Source: JAKSSE01 sp045597645
Lineage (GTDB): Bacteria; Bacillota; Clostridia; Lachnospirales; Lachnospiraceae
Direction of reading: 5' to 3'
Assembly (NCBI GenBank): GCA_045597645.1
Contig: JAZLKM010000068.1
Coordinates: 1 to 45,292, forward strand
Length of the DNA stretch: 45,292 nt
Positions 25,666 to 33,885 of this stretch are shown in pieces. Below the pieces are notes generated by a model. That model was not told where the DNA came from. It saw only the letters and a program-made list of their open reading frames with translations, and did not search any database. Positions within the stretch are counted from its first letter, which is position 1. Each line of letters begins with the position of its first letter. The position numbers and the translations under genes were made by a program.

Positions 25666-26856
25666 ATGCATAAGCACTATATGCGACATAAAATGATTTA
25701 TTCTCTTGCTAAATGTACTATAGGCAAGAGCATGGTCAAAAAATATGACTACAAGACGGACGTAATAGACCTCCCTAAGGATGGCCCATACATTGTGATG
25801 GCTAATCACACTACAGAAGCTGATATGGCCATGGTTGCCTTGGCTGTAAAGCAACACATGTATTTTGTGTGTGGTGAGCATTTGCTTAGATCAAAGTTCG
25901 CTAAGCAGATGGTGTTTGGCGTAGATCCGATACCTGAGTATAAAGGAGCCTTGGCTATGCAGACGGTCAAGGAGATAATGGCACGTACCAGGCAGGGACA
26001 CAATATAATGATTTTCCCTGAGGGCAACAGATCGTTTGACGGAGAGACTAAGCCAGTTAGCTTATCAACAGGCAAGCTTGTTAAGCTGGCGAAAGCGGGG
26101 CTTGTCACTTATCACATGCAGGGAGGATATTTTGTGGCACCCAGGTGGAGCTACAAGTTCAGAACAGGAAAATGCGAAGGACATGTGGTGGGGGTATATT
26201 CACCTGAAGAAGTGTCAAAGATGACAGCACGTCAGATCGTGGATATCATCAATAGGGACATCTATGAAAATGCCTATGAGACTCAGCGAAAGCAGATGAT
26301 ACCGTATGTAAATGATGGTCATCTGGCAGAGGGACTAGAGAATTTCTTAGTAATCTGCCCAAAGTGCGGGGCATATGACAGTATGACTTCACACGGGAAC
26401 AGCTTCGAGTGCGCTTGCTGCGGTCAGGCTGGAGTATATGACGAATATGGCTTCTTAAGAGGAGAGGGTCTTAGATTCGATAGCGTATTTGACTGGGGCC
26501 AGTGGATGGAGGGCCGATTTGACGAGGACATGGCCAAACGAGCAGATGAAGATGTGCTGTTTGATGAGTCGGACCTTGTGCTGTACCAGATTACTGATGA
26601 CCATAGGCGGATAGATTTAGCCGACGGGTCAATGACTGTGCATCGTGATAGACTCGAGATGGCAGGCAAGATATTTAAATTCGACGAGATGGAAGCTATG
26701 GCTATGCTTTATTATGGCAAGACGCTCCTATTCACAATAGCTGGCGTACACTATGGCATCACTGGAGAACATTTTCATGCTTGGAAATGCGATAGGCTCT
26801 ATAGGCTCCATGAGGCAGATAGTGAGAGTAAAAGACTAGAAAAGACAGGAAAATAG
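25666..26856 (+). CDS. PlsC-like acyltransferase with zinc ribbon and C-terminal PH-like region
   Basis: 396 residues. The first 220 or so form a 1-acylglycerol-3-phosphate acyltransferase-like domain with the catalytic NHTTEAD (HxxxxD) and a FPEGNRSFDG block. Then follows a four-cysteine zinc ribbon (CPKCG and CACCG, about 227-253). The C-terminal 85 residues (RIDLADGSMTVHRDRLEMAG to the end) have a PH-like beta pattern. It probably acylates a lysophospholipid at the membrane; the extra modules may bind a partner or regulate. It starts with TGAGGT before ATG and is followed by clpX after three bases. Confidence 0.82.
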   Translation: MHKHYMRHKMIYSLAKCTIGKSMVKKYDYKTDVIDLPKDGPYIVMANHTTEADMAMVALAVKQHMYFVCGEHLLRSKFAKQMVFGVDPIPEYKGALAMQTVKEIMARTRQGHNIMIFPEGNRSFDGETKPVSLSTGKLVKLAKAGLVTYHMQGGYFVAPRWSYKFRTGKCEGHVVGVYSPEEVSKMTARQIVDIINRDIYENAYETQRKQMIPYVNDGHLAEGLENFLVICPKCGAYDSMTSHGNSFECACCGQAGVYDEYGFLRGEGLRFDSVFDWGQWMEGRFDEDMAKRADEDVLFDESDLVLYQITDDHRRIDLADGSMTVHRDRLEMAGKIFKFDEMEAMAMLYYGKTLLFTIAGVHYGITGEHFHAWKCDRLYRLHEADSESKRLEKTGK

Positions 26857-26859
26857 CAA

Positions 26860-28284
26860 ATGAAAAACGATGACAATCAGCCAATCGACGTAATAGAGGA
26901 CGTTGATAACACCAGGAATTCAAACAAAGAAAGCGACAATAACGCAGGTGAGAAGATATGTATGATATGCCGCAGACCACAGAGTATGTGCAACGGCAAG
27001 ATTATGACAATCTCATTTGGCTTTGATGTATGCCCAGACTGTATGCAGCAGACTTTGGATCAGATGTCTTCATTTGGATTTGGTATGAACGACGGGGGCA
27101 AGGTTGACCCTTCAAAGATGCAAAATATAAGCTTTCTTAATCTTGGGGACTTGCTAGGGTTTGGCGGCGGTCAGACCAAGCCACTCAAGAAAAAGGAGAA
27201 GAAGGAGGATGGACCGAAACCTGTATTTGATATAAACCAGATGCCGGCTCCTCATCAGATTAAAGCGAAGCTCGACGAGTATGTTGTAGGCCAAGAACAT
27301 GCAAAGAAGGTTATGAGCGTTGCTGTATACAACCACTATAAGAGGGTGAAGAATGACCCTACGGATGAAATCGAAATAGAGAAATCCAATATGCTTATGG
27401 TGGGACCTACCGGTTCGGGTAAGACCTATCTGGTAAAGACCTTGGCAAGGCTTTTGGATGTGCCGCTGGCTATAACCGATGCGACAGCTCTTACTGAGGC
27501 CGGATATATTGGCGACGACATTGAGAGCGTCGTATCAAAGCTTCTGGCCGCTGCAGGCAATGATGTTGAGAAGGCGGAGAAGGGTATCATCTTTATTGAC
27601 GAGATAGATAAGATTGCGAAAAAGAAGAATGCGCATCAGAGAGACGTATCTGGTGAATCAGTACAGCAGGGTATGTTAAAGCTTTTGGAGGGCGCAGAGA
27701 TAGAGGTGCCTGTTGGCGCTTCGTCTAAGAACGCGATGGTACCGATGGCCACAATAAATACGAAAAATATATTGTTCATATGCGGTGGAGCGTTCCCGGA
27801 CCTTGAAAATATAATTAAGGAGAGACTCAATAAGGCAAGCTCACTGGGATTTAGAGCAGACCTTAAGGATAAGTATGATGGCGAGGAGAACCTGCTTCAG
27901 CAGGTTACGGTGGAGGATGTCAAGGAGTTTGGAATGATTCCTGAATTTATAGGACGTCTTCCGATTATGTTTGCGCTTGAAGCCCTCACCGAAGAGATGC
28001 TGGTTAAAATCCTGATGGAGCCCAAAAATGCCATCTTAAAGCAGTATAAAAAGCTGCTTGCGCTTGATGAAGTGGACTTGGAATTCGAAGATGAAGCTCT
28101 TTATGCCATTGCTAAGAAGGCAAAGGAGAAGAAGATGGGAGCTAGAGCCCTTAGAGCTATTATTGAGGAGTTCATGCTGGATATCATGTATGAGATTCCT
28201 AAGGATAGTAATATAGGCAGAGTGATTATTACCGCGGACTACATTGAGAAAAAGGGTGGTCCTCAGGTTATTATGAGAGGTTAA
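26860..28284 (+). CDS. clpX: ATP-dependent protease ATPase subunit ClpX
   Basis: 474 residues, somewhat longer than usual because of an acidic N-terminal extension (about 1-30) and a linker. The zinc-binding domain has C34, C37, C58 and C61. Walker A is GPTGSGKT (182-189), Walker B IIFIDE (243-248). The substrate-gripping pore loop reads GYIG (215-218), and the ClpP-docking IGF-type loop reads LGF (329-331). ClpX unfolds proteins for ClpP. clpP, tig and lon are not adjacent, unlike in many Firmicutes. It lies between acyltransferase and phosphopantetheinyl transferase genes with three- and two-base spacers. Confidence 0.95.
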   Translation: MKNDDNQPIDVIEDVDNTRNSNKESDNNAGEKICMICRRPQSMCNGKIMTISFGFDVCPDCMQQTLDQMSSFGFGMNDGGKVDPSKMQNISFLNLGDLLGFGGGQTKPLKKKEKKEDGPKPVFDINQMPAPHQIKAKLDEYVVGQEHAKKVMSVAVYNHYKRVKNDPTDEIEIEKSNMLMVGPTGSGKTYLVKTLARLLDVPLAITDATALTEAGYIGDDIESVVSKLLAAAGNDVEKAEKGIIFIDEIDKIAKKKNAHQRDVSGESVQQGMLKLLEGAEIEVPVGASSKNAMVPMATINTKNILFICGGAFPDLENIIKERLNKASSLGFRADLKDKYDGEENLLQQVTVEDVKEFGMIPEFIGRLPIMFALEALTEEMLVKILMEPKNAILKQYKKLLALDEVDLEFEDEALYAIAKKAKEKKMGARALRAIIEEFMLDIMYEIPKDSNIGRVIITADYIEKKGGPQVIMRG

Positions 28285-28286
28285 TT

Positions 28287-29030
28287 GTGACAGATCTGCG
28301 CATTGTCAGAACTGAAGAATATCCGGATCCTGCATTGTATCCGGATATTTTATTTAAGATACCAGTGGAAAAGCGAGATGTAATTGCTGGATATAAAAAT
28401 GAAAAGGCAAGACGACAATCGGCATCTGCGTGGTTACTTTTGGCGGATATGCTCGCAGAGAGAGAGATAGAGCTTGCTAACCTACATGTTATTTTGGGAC
28501 CTCAGGGTAAGCCACATGTAGATGGAATACATTTTTCGCTATCTCACAGTGGTGATTATGTTTTATGTGCTGTAAGTGACGCGCCTATTGGAGCCGATAT
28601 ACAGATAGCACAGGGAAGAACCGCACAGCGTATAGATAGGCTTGTAGACAGATTTTTTGCTGCACCTGAGAAGGCGGCAATGGAACGGCTGAAGGGTGAG
28701 CCTGCTGAATATGAGAAAATGTTCTTTAAGATATTTAGCTGTAAGGAGGCATTTATAAAGTGTACTGGGGAGGGACTGTCCAGAGACCTACGAGACTTTG
28801 TGACGCCGTTTGCCCTGGATGCAGATGAAGCTATAATAGACGGTATAACCTATAGATTTGAGGTGAGAGAGTATGGAAGATATAGAAATCGTGGAGAGAA
28901 CCAACGGGGAGAAGGAAAAGCCGAAAAAGACTACCTTCATGAATCGTGTGTGGAGGATTATTATTGCAGTGCTTGTTGCAGCGCCGTGTTGCCTGATTAT
29001 GTTTTACGTGATGGGAAGCCTGGCAAATAG
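28287..29030 (+). CDS. 4'-phosphopantetheinyl transferase (Sfp type)
   Basis: 247 residues with the family motifs: FSLSHSGDYVLCAV, IGADIQ (magnesium-binding D104), and FSCKEAFIKCTGEGL (KEA at 153-155). It transfers phosphopantetheine from CoA to carrier proteins. The GTG start lies two bases after the clpX stop. The C-terminus contains VEDYYCSACCSA (about 222-233), which fits the typical final strand of this family, so the frame appears real to near its stop. This makes a 158-base overlap with the SGNH hydrolase gene in another frame. Whether it serves fatty-acid ACP or another carrier is not clear. Confidence 0.88.
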   Translation: MTDLRIVRTEEYPDPALYPDILFKIPVEKRDVIAGYKNEKARRQSASAWLLLADMLAEREIELANLHVILGPQGKPHVDGIHFSLSHSGDYVLCAVSDAPIGADIQIAQGRTAQRIDRLVDRFFAAPEKAAMERLKGEPAEYEKMFFKIFSCKEAFIKCTGEGLSRDLRDFVTPFALDADEAIIDGITYRFEVREYGRYRNRGENQRGEGKAEKDYLHESCVEDYYCSACCSAVLPDYVLRDGKPGK

Positions 29031-29811
29031 CGAGCCTTCAGCGCAAAAGGAGAGCTTAGTATCCAGAGTAATTAGGGGCTGGAACAACGTAGGAACCTTT
29101 TTGCCGGATAAGACAGGTACATCAAATGATGCAACAGTCGGTACAAATATTGATGTGCAGATGAGCAACGAAGAAAATTTGAATAAGCCGTCTGCAAAAA
29201 AGGAAAAGGTTATAACGGGTCAGCTGCTTGTTTCGTGCGTAGGGGATAGCAACACCCAGGGACATGATGGATATTCTTATCCTGCAGTTCTGGGGGCAAT
29301 ACTTGGGGACAAGGGGACTGTTCAGAATTTTGGCGCAGGAGGTACCACCGTCAGCAGTTGGAGCGCGGCACCGTATATTGCTACTGAAGAGCACAGGCTT
29401 AGCAGAAATATTGAAGCCGACTATATTGTCATAATGTTTGGAACCAACGATACAGGTGATCTGGTATGGAAGGACAAGGAGAGCTTTAAAGCGGATTATC
29501 TGGCTCTTGTGGATGATTATCTGTCAATGGATTGTGAGCCGGAGATTATACTGTGCACACCGCCGACTCCGTATCAGACTTTTACGGACAATAATGGTAT
29601 TGTTGAGTATGGTTTTTTGACTGAAATGTTCCCAGTTGAGATTGAGGCAATAAAAGAGATCGCACAGGAGCGCGACCTCAAAGTAGTTGATATTTATAGT
29701 TTTACTCAGAATCATCCTGAGTGGGTGGAGGCTGATGGAATCCATCTGACAGCCATAGGATACTCTGAAATGGCAGGCCAGGTGGCAGCAGCGCTACCTA
29801 ATCCAAACTAG
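28873..29811 (+). CDS. Membrane-anchored SGNH/GDSL hydrolase
   Basis: 312 residues. A charged N-terminus, one membrane anchor (about 25-49), a low-complexity linker (about 52-112), then an SGNH esterase domain. Block I is GDSNTQG with nucleophile S126, block II NFGAGGTTV, block III GTND (190-193), and block V DGIHL with D288/H291. It likely removes acyl or acetyl groups from a surface glycan or lipid. The ATG at 28873 is preceded by GAGGTGAGAG, which is itself inside the phosphopantetheinyl transferase gene. A later ATG would lose the anchor. The stop overlaps the convergent aldolase gene by four bases. Confidence 0.88.
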   Translation: MEDIEIVERTNGEKEKPKKTTFMNRVWRIIIAVLVAAPCCLIMFYVMGSLANSEPSAQKESLVSRVIRGWNNVGTFLPDKTGTSNDATVGTNIDVQMSNEENLNKPSAKKEKVITGQLLVSCVGDSNTQGHDGYSYPAVLGAILGDKGTVQNFGAGGTTVSSWSAAPYIATEEHRLSRNIEADYIVIMFGTNDTGDLVWKDKESFKADYLALVDDYLSMDCEPEIILCTPPTPYQTFTDNNGIVEYGFLTEMFPVEIEAIKEIAQERDLKVVDIYSFTQNHPEWVEADGIHLTAIGYSEMAGQVAAALPNPN

Positions 29812-30782
29812 TCAAGGAGCATAAGCTCTTTATAGAACTCAGCATAATCCTTTCTGCCGTCTGCGGTAAATGCGATGGCAGTACGTGGATGCTGATTGAG
29901 GAGACCTGTTGCAAGATACTGCAGATCATAACCCCATACTACGCCGCTCTCCTTAAGTGGAGTGAGATAGTCCTCAACGAACTTGAATGCGTAGTGCTCT
30001 TTGTACTTAGGATTCTTAAGAAATCCAAGGAGCAGCTCCATTGCACAGTTGCCGGCACCACGACCCATGCAGTTGTAGGTGGCGTCAAGATAATCAACAC
30101 CATCACCGACAGCTTCAATGGTATTTGCAAATGCCAGCTGCTGATTATTGTGGGCGTGTATGCCCACTTTTTTATTGTATTTTGCAGCGAAATCACAGTA
30201 TAAATCTGAGATACGTGCAATCTGCTCCGGGTAGAGAGAACCGTAGCTGTCTACGATGTAGATGGTGTCTACAGGAGTCTGACCCAAAAGCTCTAATGCT
30301 ACTTTAATGTCATCACTTTGAGCGCCAGAGATAGCCATAATGTTGCAGGTGGTCTCATAGCCCTTCTTGTAGGCGTCCTCAATCATCTCAACGGCACCTG
30401 GCATCTGATGGATGTAGGTGGCAACGCGAATCATGTCAAGCGGGCTCTCACTGCGTGGATGAATATCAGTCTTGAAATCACAGCGACCTACATCTGCCAT
30501 AACGCAGAGCTTAAGGTCAGTGTCATTATCACCAACGATGGCATAGATGTCATCGTCATTGCTGAACTTCCACTTGCCGAATTTGTCTACGTCGAACATT
30601 TCCTTGGAAGCCTTGTAACCAAATTCCATGTAGTCAACGCCTGCTTTTACGTTGGTCTGATAAAGAGCCTTTGCAAAATCATCCGTAAAATAAAAGTTGT
30701 TTACAAGTCCGCCATCTCTTAAGGTGGCATCTACTACTCGTACACTGTCACGTGACTCCAGAAGCTTTACAATCTCTTTCAT
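29808..30782 (-). CDS. HMGL-like aldolase (4-hydroxy-2-oxovalerate aldolase type)
   Basis: 324 residues forming an HMGL-like TIM barrel. The N-terminal DATLRDGG motif supplies metal ligand and catalytic arginine, GIHAHNNQQLA gives the two metal-binding histidines, and NCMGRGAGN lies near the active site. The family includes 4-hydroxy-2-oxovalerate aldolase and 2-isopropylmalate synthase; lengths and motifs fit the former, but there is no acetaldehyde dehydrogenase gene nearby, so the reaction is uncertain. The ATG follows AAAGGT. The gene is monocistronic, with its own strong promoter facing the hisA operon. Confidence 0.8.
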   Translation of the reverse strand: MKEIVKLLESRDSVRVVDATLRDGGLVNNFYFTDDFAKALYQTNVKAGVDYMEFGYKASKEMFDVDKFGKWKFSNDDDIYAIVGDNDTDLKLCVMADVGRCDFKTDIHPRSESPLDMIRVATYIHQMPGAVEMIEDAYKKGYETTCNIMAISGAQSDDIKVALELLGQTPVDTIYIVDSYGSLYPEQIARISDLYCDFAAKYNKKVGIHAHNNQQLAFANTIEAVGDGVDYLDATYNCMGRGAGNCAMELLLGFLKNPKYKEHYAFKFVEDYLTPLKESGVVWGYDLQYLATGLLNQHPRTAIAFTADGRKDYAEFYKELMLLD

Positions 30783-30844
30783 GGTTTACCAATACCTTTC
30801 TGTGGCCTTGCTATGGCCTGATTTTAATGTCAGAAAACGCAAAA

Positions 30845-30873
30845 AGTATAGAAAAAACGAGAGTGTTTGTCAA
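30845..30873 (-). promoter_or_regulatory. Promoter of the aldolase gene
   Basis: On the minus strand a perfect TTGACA (30873-30868), a 17-base spacer and TATACT (30850-30845). Transcription would begin near 30838, leaving a leader of about 55 bases. Its -35 lies only seven bases from the -35 of the divergent hisA promoter. Confidence 0.75.
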
Positions 30874-30880
30874 TGTTTGC

Positions 30881-30909
30881 TTGCAACAATGGGTCTACTT
30901 ATTTATAAT
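30881..30909 (+). promoter_or_regulatory. Promoter of the hisA-dapL operon with overlapping dyad
   Basis: TTGCAA (30881-30886), 17 bases, perfect TATAAT (30904-30909), start near 30916 and a leader of about 42 bases. GTCTAC (30893-30898) and GTAGAC (30913-30918) form an inverted repeat centred on the -10, a possible operator. Confidence 0.7.
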
Positions 30910-30957
30910 ATTGTAGACTATTATGGCAATACTATATGGTTTGGAATGGATTTTTAG

Positions 30958-31743
30958 ATGGAATTAAGGCCCTGTATTGATATTCACAATGGCAAAGTAA
31001 AGCAAATTGTTGGAGCATCTCTGCGAGATGAAGGGGATGCTGCCAAGGAGAACTATGTGTCAGAGCGGGATGCAGCATATTTCGCAGATTTGTTTGATAG
31101 TTACGGATTGCGAGGCGGTCATGCGATTTTGCTGAACGGTAAGGACAGTCCATACTATGAGGCTACAAAGGCACAGGCAGTAAAGGCTATAAGCCAGGTT
31201 CCGGGGTTTTTGCAGGTGGGAGGCGGTATAAGCGCTGACAACGCAGCGGACTACATCAAGGCCGGGGCAAGCCACGTAATAGTAACAAGTGCACTTTTTT
31301 CAGGCGGCAGATTCTGCCAGAGAAATCTTGACGCACTGGTGCAGACGGTTGGTGAGGAGCATATCTGCATAGACCTTAGCTGCAGGAAAAAAGAAGATGG
31401 AAAATATTATGTTGTAACCGACAGATGGCAGCATTTTACAGAGCTGGAGGTGACTGCAAAGCTACTGTGGGAGCTTGGAGCATACTGCGATGAGTATCTC
31501 ATCCATGGAGTGGATGTTGAGGGCACCAGACAGGGAGTGGACGAGGATCTGCTTACAATACTGGCACAGTATGAGGGCAACCCGGTGACCTATGCCGGTG
31601 GAGTGAGGGCATTTTCCGACATAGACCTTATACAGAAGGTTGGCTGCGGCAGGATTAATGTTACAGTAGGTAGCGCACTGGAGATATTCGGTGGCGATAT
31701 GAAGATAGAAGATATAATCAACAGGATAAAGGAGAACTGCTAA
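30958..31743 (+). CDS. hisA: HisA isomerase of the eukaryotic (HIS6) type
   Basis: 261 residues. The sequence follows the fungal/plant HIS6 pattern rather than the usual bacterial HisA: RPCIDIHNGKVKQIVG at the start, FLQVGGGI, IDLSCRKKEDGKYYVV, YLIHGVDVEG and a C-terminal TVGSALEIFGG. The catalytic aspartates are D8 and the one in GVDVEG. It opens the ring of ProFAR in histidine synthesis. The start ATG lies about 42 bases after the promoter with no strong Shine-Dalgarno visible. The stop codon overlaps the dapL start by one base (TAATG). No other his gene is adjacent. Confidence 0.9.
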   Translation: MELRPCIDIHNGKVKQIVGASLRDEGDAAKENYVSERDAAYFADLFDSYGLRGGHAILLNGKDSPYYEATKAQAVKAISQVPGFLQVGGGISADNAADYIKAGASHVIVTSALFSGGRFCQRNLDALVQTVGEEHICIDLSCRKKEDGKYYVVTDRWQHFTELEVTAKLLWELGAYCDEYLIHGVDVEGTRQGVDEDLLTILAQYEGNPVTYAGGVRAFSDIDLIQKVGCGRINVTVGSALEIFGGDMKIEDIINRIKENC

Positions 31744-32957
31744 TGTTTAAAGTAAACGAGAATTACCAGAAGCTTCCAGGTAGTTATTTGTTTTCTACCA
31801 TTGGAAAAAAGGTTGCAGCTTACACAGCTGCACATCCGGAAGAGGAAATAATCAGACTTGGCATAGGAGATGTGACTCAGCCAATTGCACCAGCTATCGT
31901 TGAGGCAATGCACAAGGCAGTTGATGAGATGGGACAGGGTAGCACCTTTAGAGGATATGCTCCTGACCTTGGATACGATTTCCTTAGAAATGTAATAGCA
32001 GACAATGATTACAAGTCAAGGGGCTGCGACATCAGCGCAGATGAAATATTTGTATCTGACGGTGCGAAGTCAGATTCTGCCAATATTCAGGAAATATTTG
32101 GCGCTGACAACAAGATTGCAGTTACTGATCCGGTATACCCTGTATATGTAGATAGCAATGTAATGGCTGGCCGTACAGGTGTATATGACTATGATAAGGG
32201 TGTGTGGAGCGATGTAGTATACATGCCATGTACAGCCGAGAACGGATTTGTGCCGGAGTTCCCAGAGAAGACACCGGATGTTATTTATCTGTGCTTCCCT
32301 AACAATCCTACCGGTACCACAATTACTAAGGACCAGTTACAGGGTTGGGTAGATTATGCCAACAAAAATGGTGCGGTAATCATCTATGATGCAGCATATG
32401 AAGCTTATATTTCAGAGTCAGATGTGGCTCATAGTATATATGAGTGCGAGGGTGCCAGAACCTGTGCTATAGAGATTAGAAGCTTTTCTAAGAACGCAGG
32501 ATTTACAGGAGTGAGACTGGGCTTTACCGTAGTGCCTAAGGACCTTATGTGTGGAGATGTATCGCTTCATGGCATGTGGGCACGCCGTCACGGTACCAAG
32601 TTCAATGGAGCACCTTATATCATTCAGCGTGCAGGTGAGGCAGTATACTCTGCAGAGGGCAAGGCTCAGCTGAAGGAGCAGGTTGCTTATTATATGAAGA
32701 ATGCAAAGACCATCCACGACGGTCTTGAGGACGCAGGCTACACCGTATTTGGTGGAGTTAACGCTCCGTATATCTGGCTGAAGACTCCAGACAAGATGAC
32801 ATCTTGGGACTTTTTCGATTATCTCCTTGAGACTGCTCATGTAGTAGGTACTCCGGGCTCAGGATTTGGTCCGTCAGGAGAGGGATACTTTAGACTTACA
32901 GCTTTTGGTACCTATGAGAACACAGTACGTGCTCTCGAGAGAATTAAGAGCTTGTAA
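31743..32957 (+). CDS. dapL: LL-diaminopimelate aminotransferase
   Basis: 404 residues with the DapL hallmarks: NENYQKLPGSYLFSTI at the N-terminus, GIGDVTQPI, FVSDGAKSD, CFPNNPTGT, and the PLP lysine in RSFSKNAGFTGVRLGF. It converts tetrahydrodipicolinate directly to LL-2,6-diaminopimelate, bypassing the succinyl or acetyl routes. dapA and dapB are in the window, 22 kb away. The single-base overlap with hisA implies coupled translation of histidine and lysine enzymes. DegV follows after 39 bases. Confidence 0.97.
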   Translation: MFKVNENYQKLPGSYLFSTIGKKVAAYTAAHPEEEIIRLGIGDVTQPIAPAIVEAMHKAVDEMGQGSTFRGYAPDLGYDFLRNVIADNDYKSRGCDISADEIFVSDGAKSDSANIQEIFGADNKIAVTDPVYPVYVDSNVMAGRTGVYDYDKGVWSDVVYMPCTAENGFVPEFPEKTPDVIYLCFPNNPTGTTITKDQLQGWVDYANKNGAVIIYDAAYEAYISESDVAHSIYECEGARTCAIEIRSFSKNAGFTGVRLGFTVVPKDLMCGDVSLHGMWARRHGTKFNGAPYIIQRAGEAVYSAEGKAQLKEQVAYYMKNAKTIHDGLEDAGYTVFGGVNAPYIWLKTPDKMTSWDFFDYLLETAHVVGTPGSGFGPSGEGYFRLTAFGTYENTVRALERIKSL

Positions 32958-32996
32958 TTATAGAAAAGTTTTTCACAGTAAAAGAGAGGAACAACA

Positions 32997-33872
32997 ATGG
33001 CTAAGTACGATTATGTAATTATGACAGACACCACTGCGGATTTACCTCAGAGTTTTATCGACAAGTATGACATACAGATTATGTCTATTCCTTGCGTAAT
33101 GGATGGCGTGACATACACAGCTGAGAATCCTATTCCTATGAAGAAGTTCTATGATGCTGTAAGGAATGGAAGCCTTCCGACCACATCACAGGCCAATCCA
33201 GACGCCTGCATAGCAAAATACAACGAGGTCATTGATAAGTATGATCAGGATATTTTATATCTGGCATTCGACTCAGGACTTTCTGGAAGCTGCGGTAATG
33301 CAATGCTTGCAGCCTCTGACCTTGAGGAAATGAGAACAGATCACAAGGTTACCGTAATTGACACTCTGGCAGCATCTATGGGACAGGGAGTATTGGTATA
33401 CCAGGCCTGCAAGAAGCGTGATGAAGGGTTGTCACTTGAGGAACTGGCAAAGTGGGTTGAGGATGTTAAACTCAATGTAGTTCATAGCTTTACTGTTGAG
33501 GACCTTAATCATCTGCACAGAGGCGGTCGTGTGTCAAAGACATCTGCAGTGATTGGAACAGCACTTAATATTAAGCCAGTGCTTTATGTTGATGAGGAAG
33601 GACATCTCATAAATGTAGACAAGGTCAGAGGACGCAAGAAGTCTCTCCTGGCACTTGTTGATACCATGGAGAAGAAGATGGGCTCATTCAAGGAAATGAA
33701 TGATATTGTGTTCATTGGACATGGCGATTGCATTGAGGATGCAGAGTATGTTGCAGGACTTGTAAAAGAGCGCTTTGGAATAGATAGCGTTATTGACTAT
33801 GTAGGGCCAACAATTGGAGCACATACCGGAGCAGGACTTATGACATTGTTCTACATGGGTGATATTAGATAA
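32997..33872 (+). CDS. DegV family fatty-acid-binding protein (FakB-like)
   Basis: 291 residues of DegV type: MTDTTADLP at the N-terminus, TTSQANPDA, the loop VIDTLAASMGQG, and the C-terminal GHGDCIEDAEY and VGPTIGAHTGAGLMTLF. DegV/FakB proteins hold a fatty acid for phosphorylation by FakA. GAGAGGAAC precedes the ATG. A free-standing FakA-like domain lies at 12425-12676, but no complete FakA kinase is seen in the window. Confidence 0.93.
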   Translation: MAKYDYVIMTDTTADLPQSFIDKYDIQIMSIPCVMDGVTYTAENPIPMKKFYDAVRNGSLPTTSQANPDACIAKYNEVIDKYDQDILYLAFDSGLSGSCGNAMLAASDLEEMRTDHKVTVIDTLAASMGQGVLVYQACKKRDEGLSLEELAKWVEDVKLNVVHSFTVEDLNHLHRGGRVSKTSAVIGTALNIKPVLYVDEEGHLINVDKVRGRKKSLLALVDTMEKKMGSFKEMNDIVFIGHGDCIEDAEYVAGLVKERFGIDSVIDYVGPTIGAHTGAGLMTLFYMGDIR

Positions 33873-33885
33873 GAAGGAGCTACAA

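Noticed and set aside
29812..29832. Hairpin (AAGGAGC/GCTCTTT) after the SGNH gene as a terminator
   Set aside because: Short stem with a G-T pair and no T run in either direction.
33859..33885. Upstream start of ahcY
   Set aside because: It overlaps degV without a ribosome binding site; AAGGAGC lies just before 33886.
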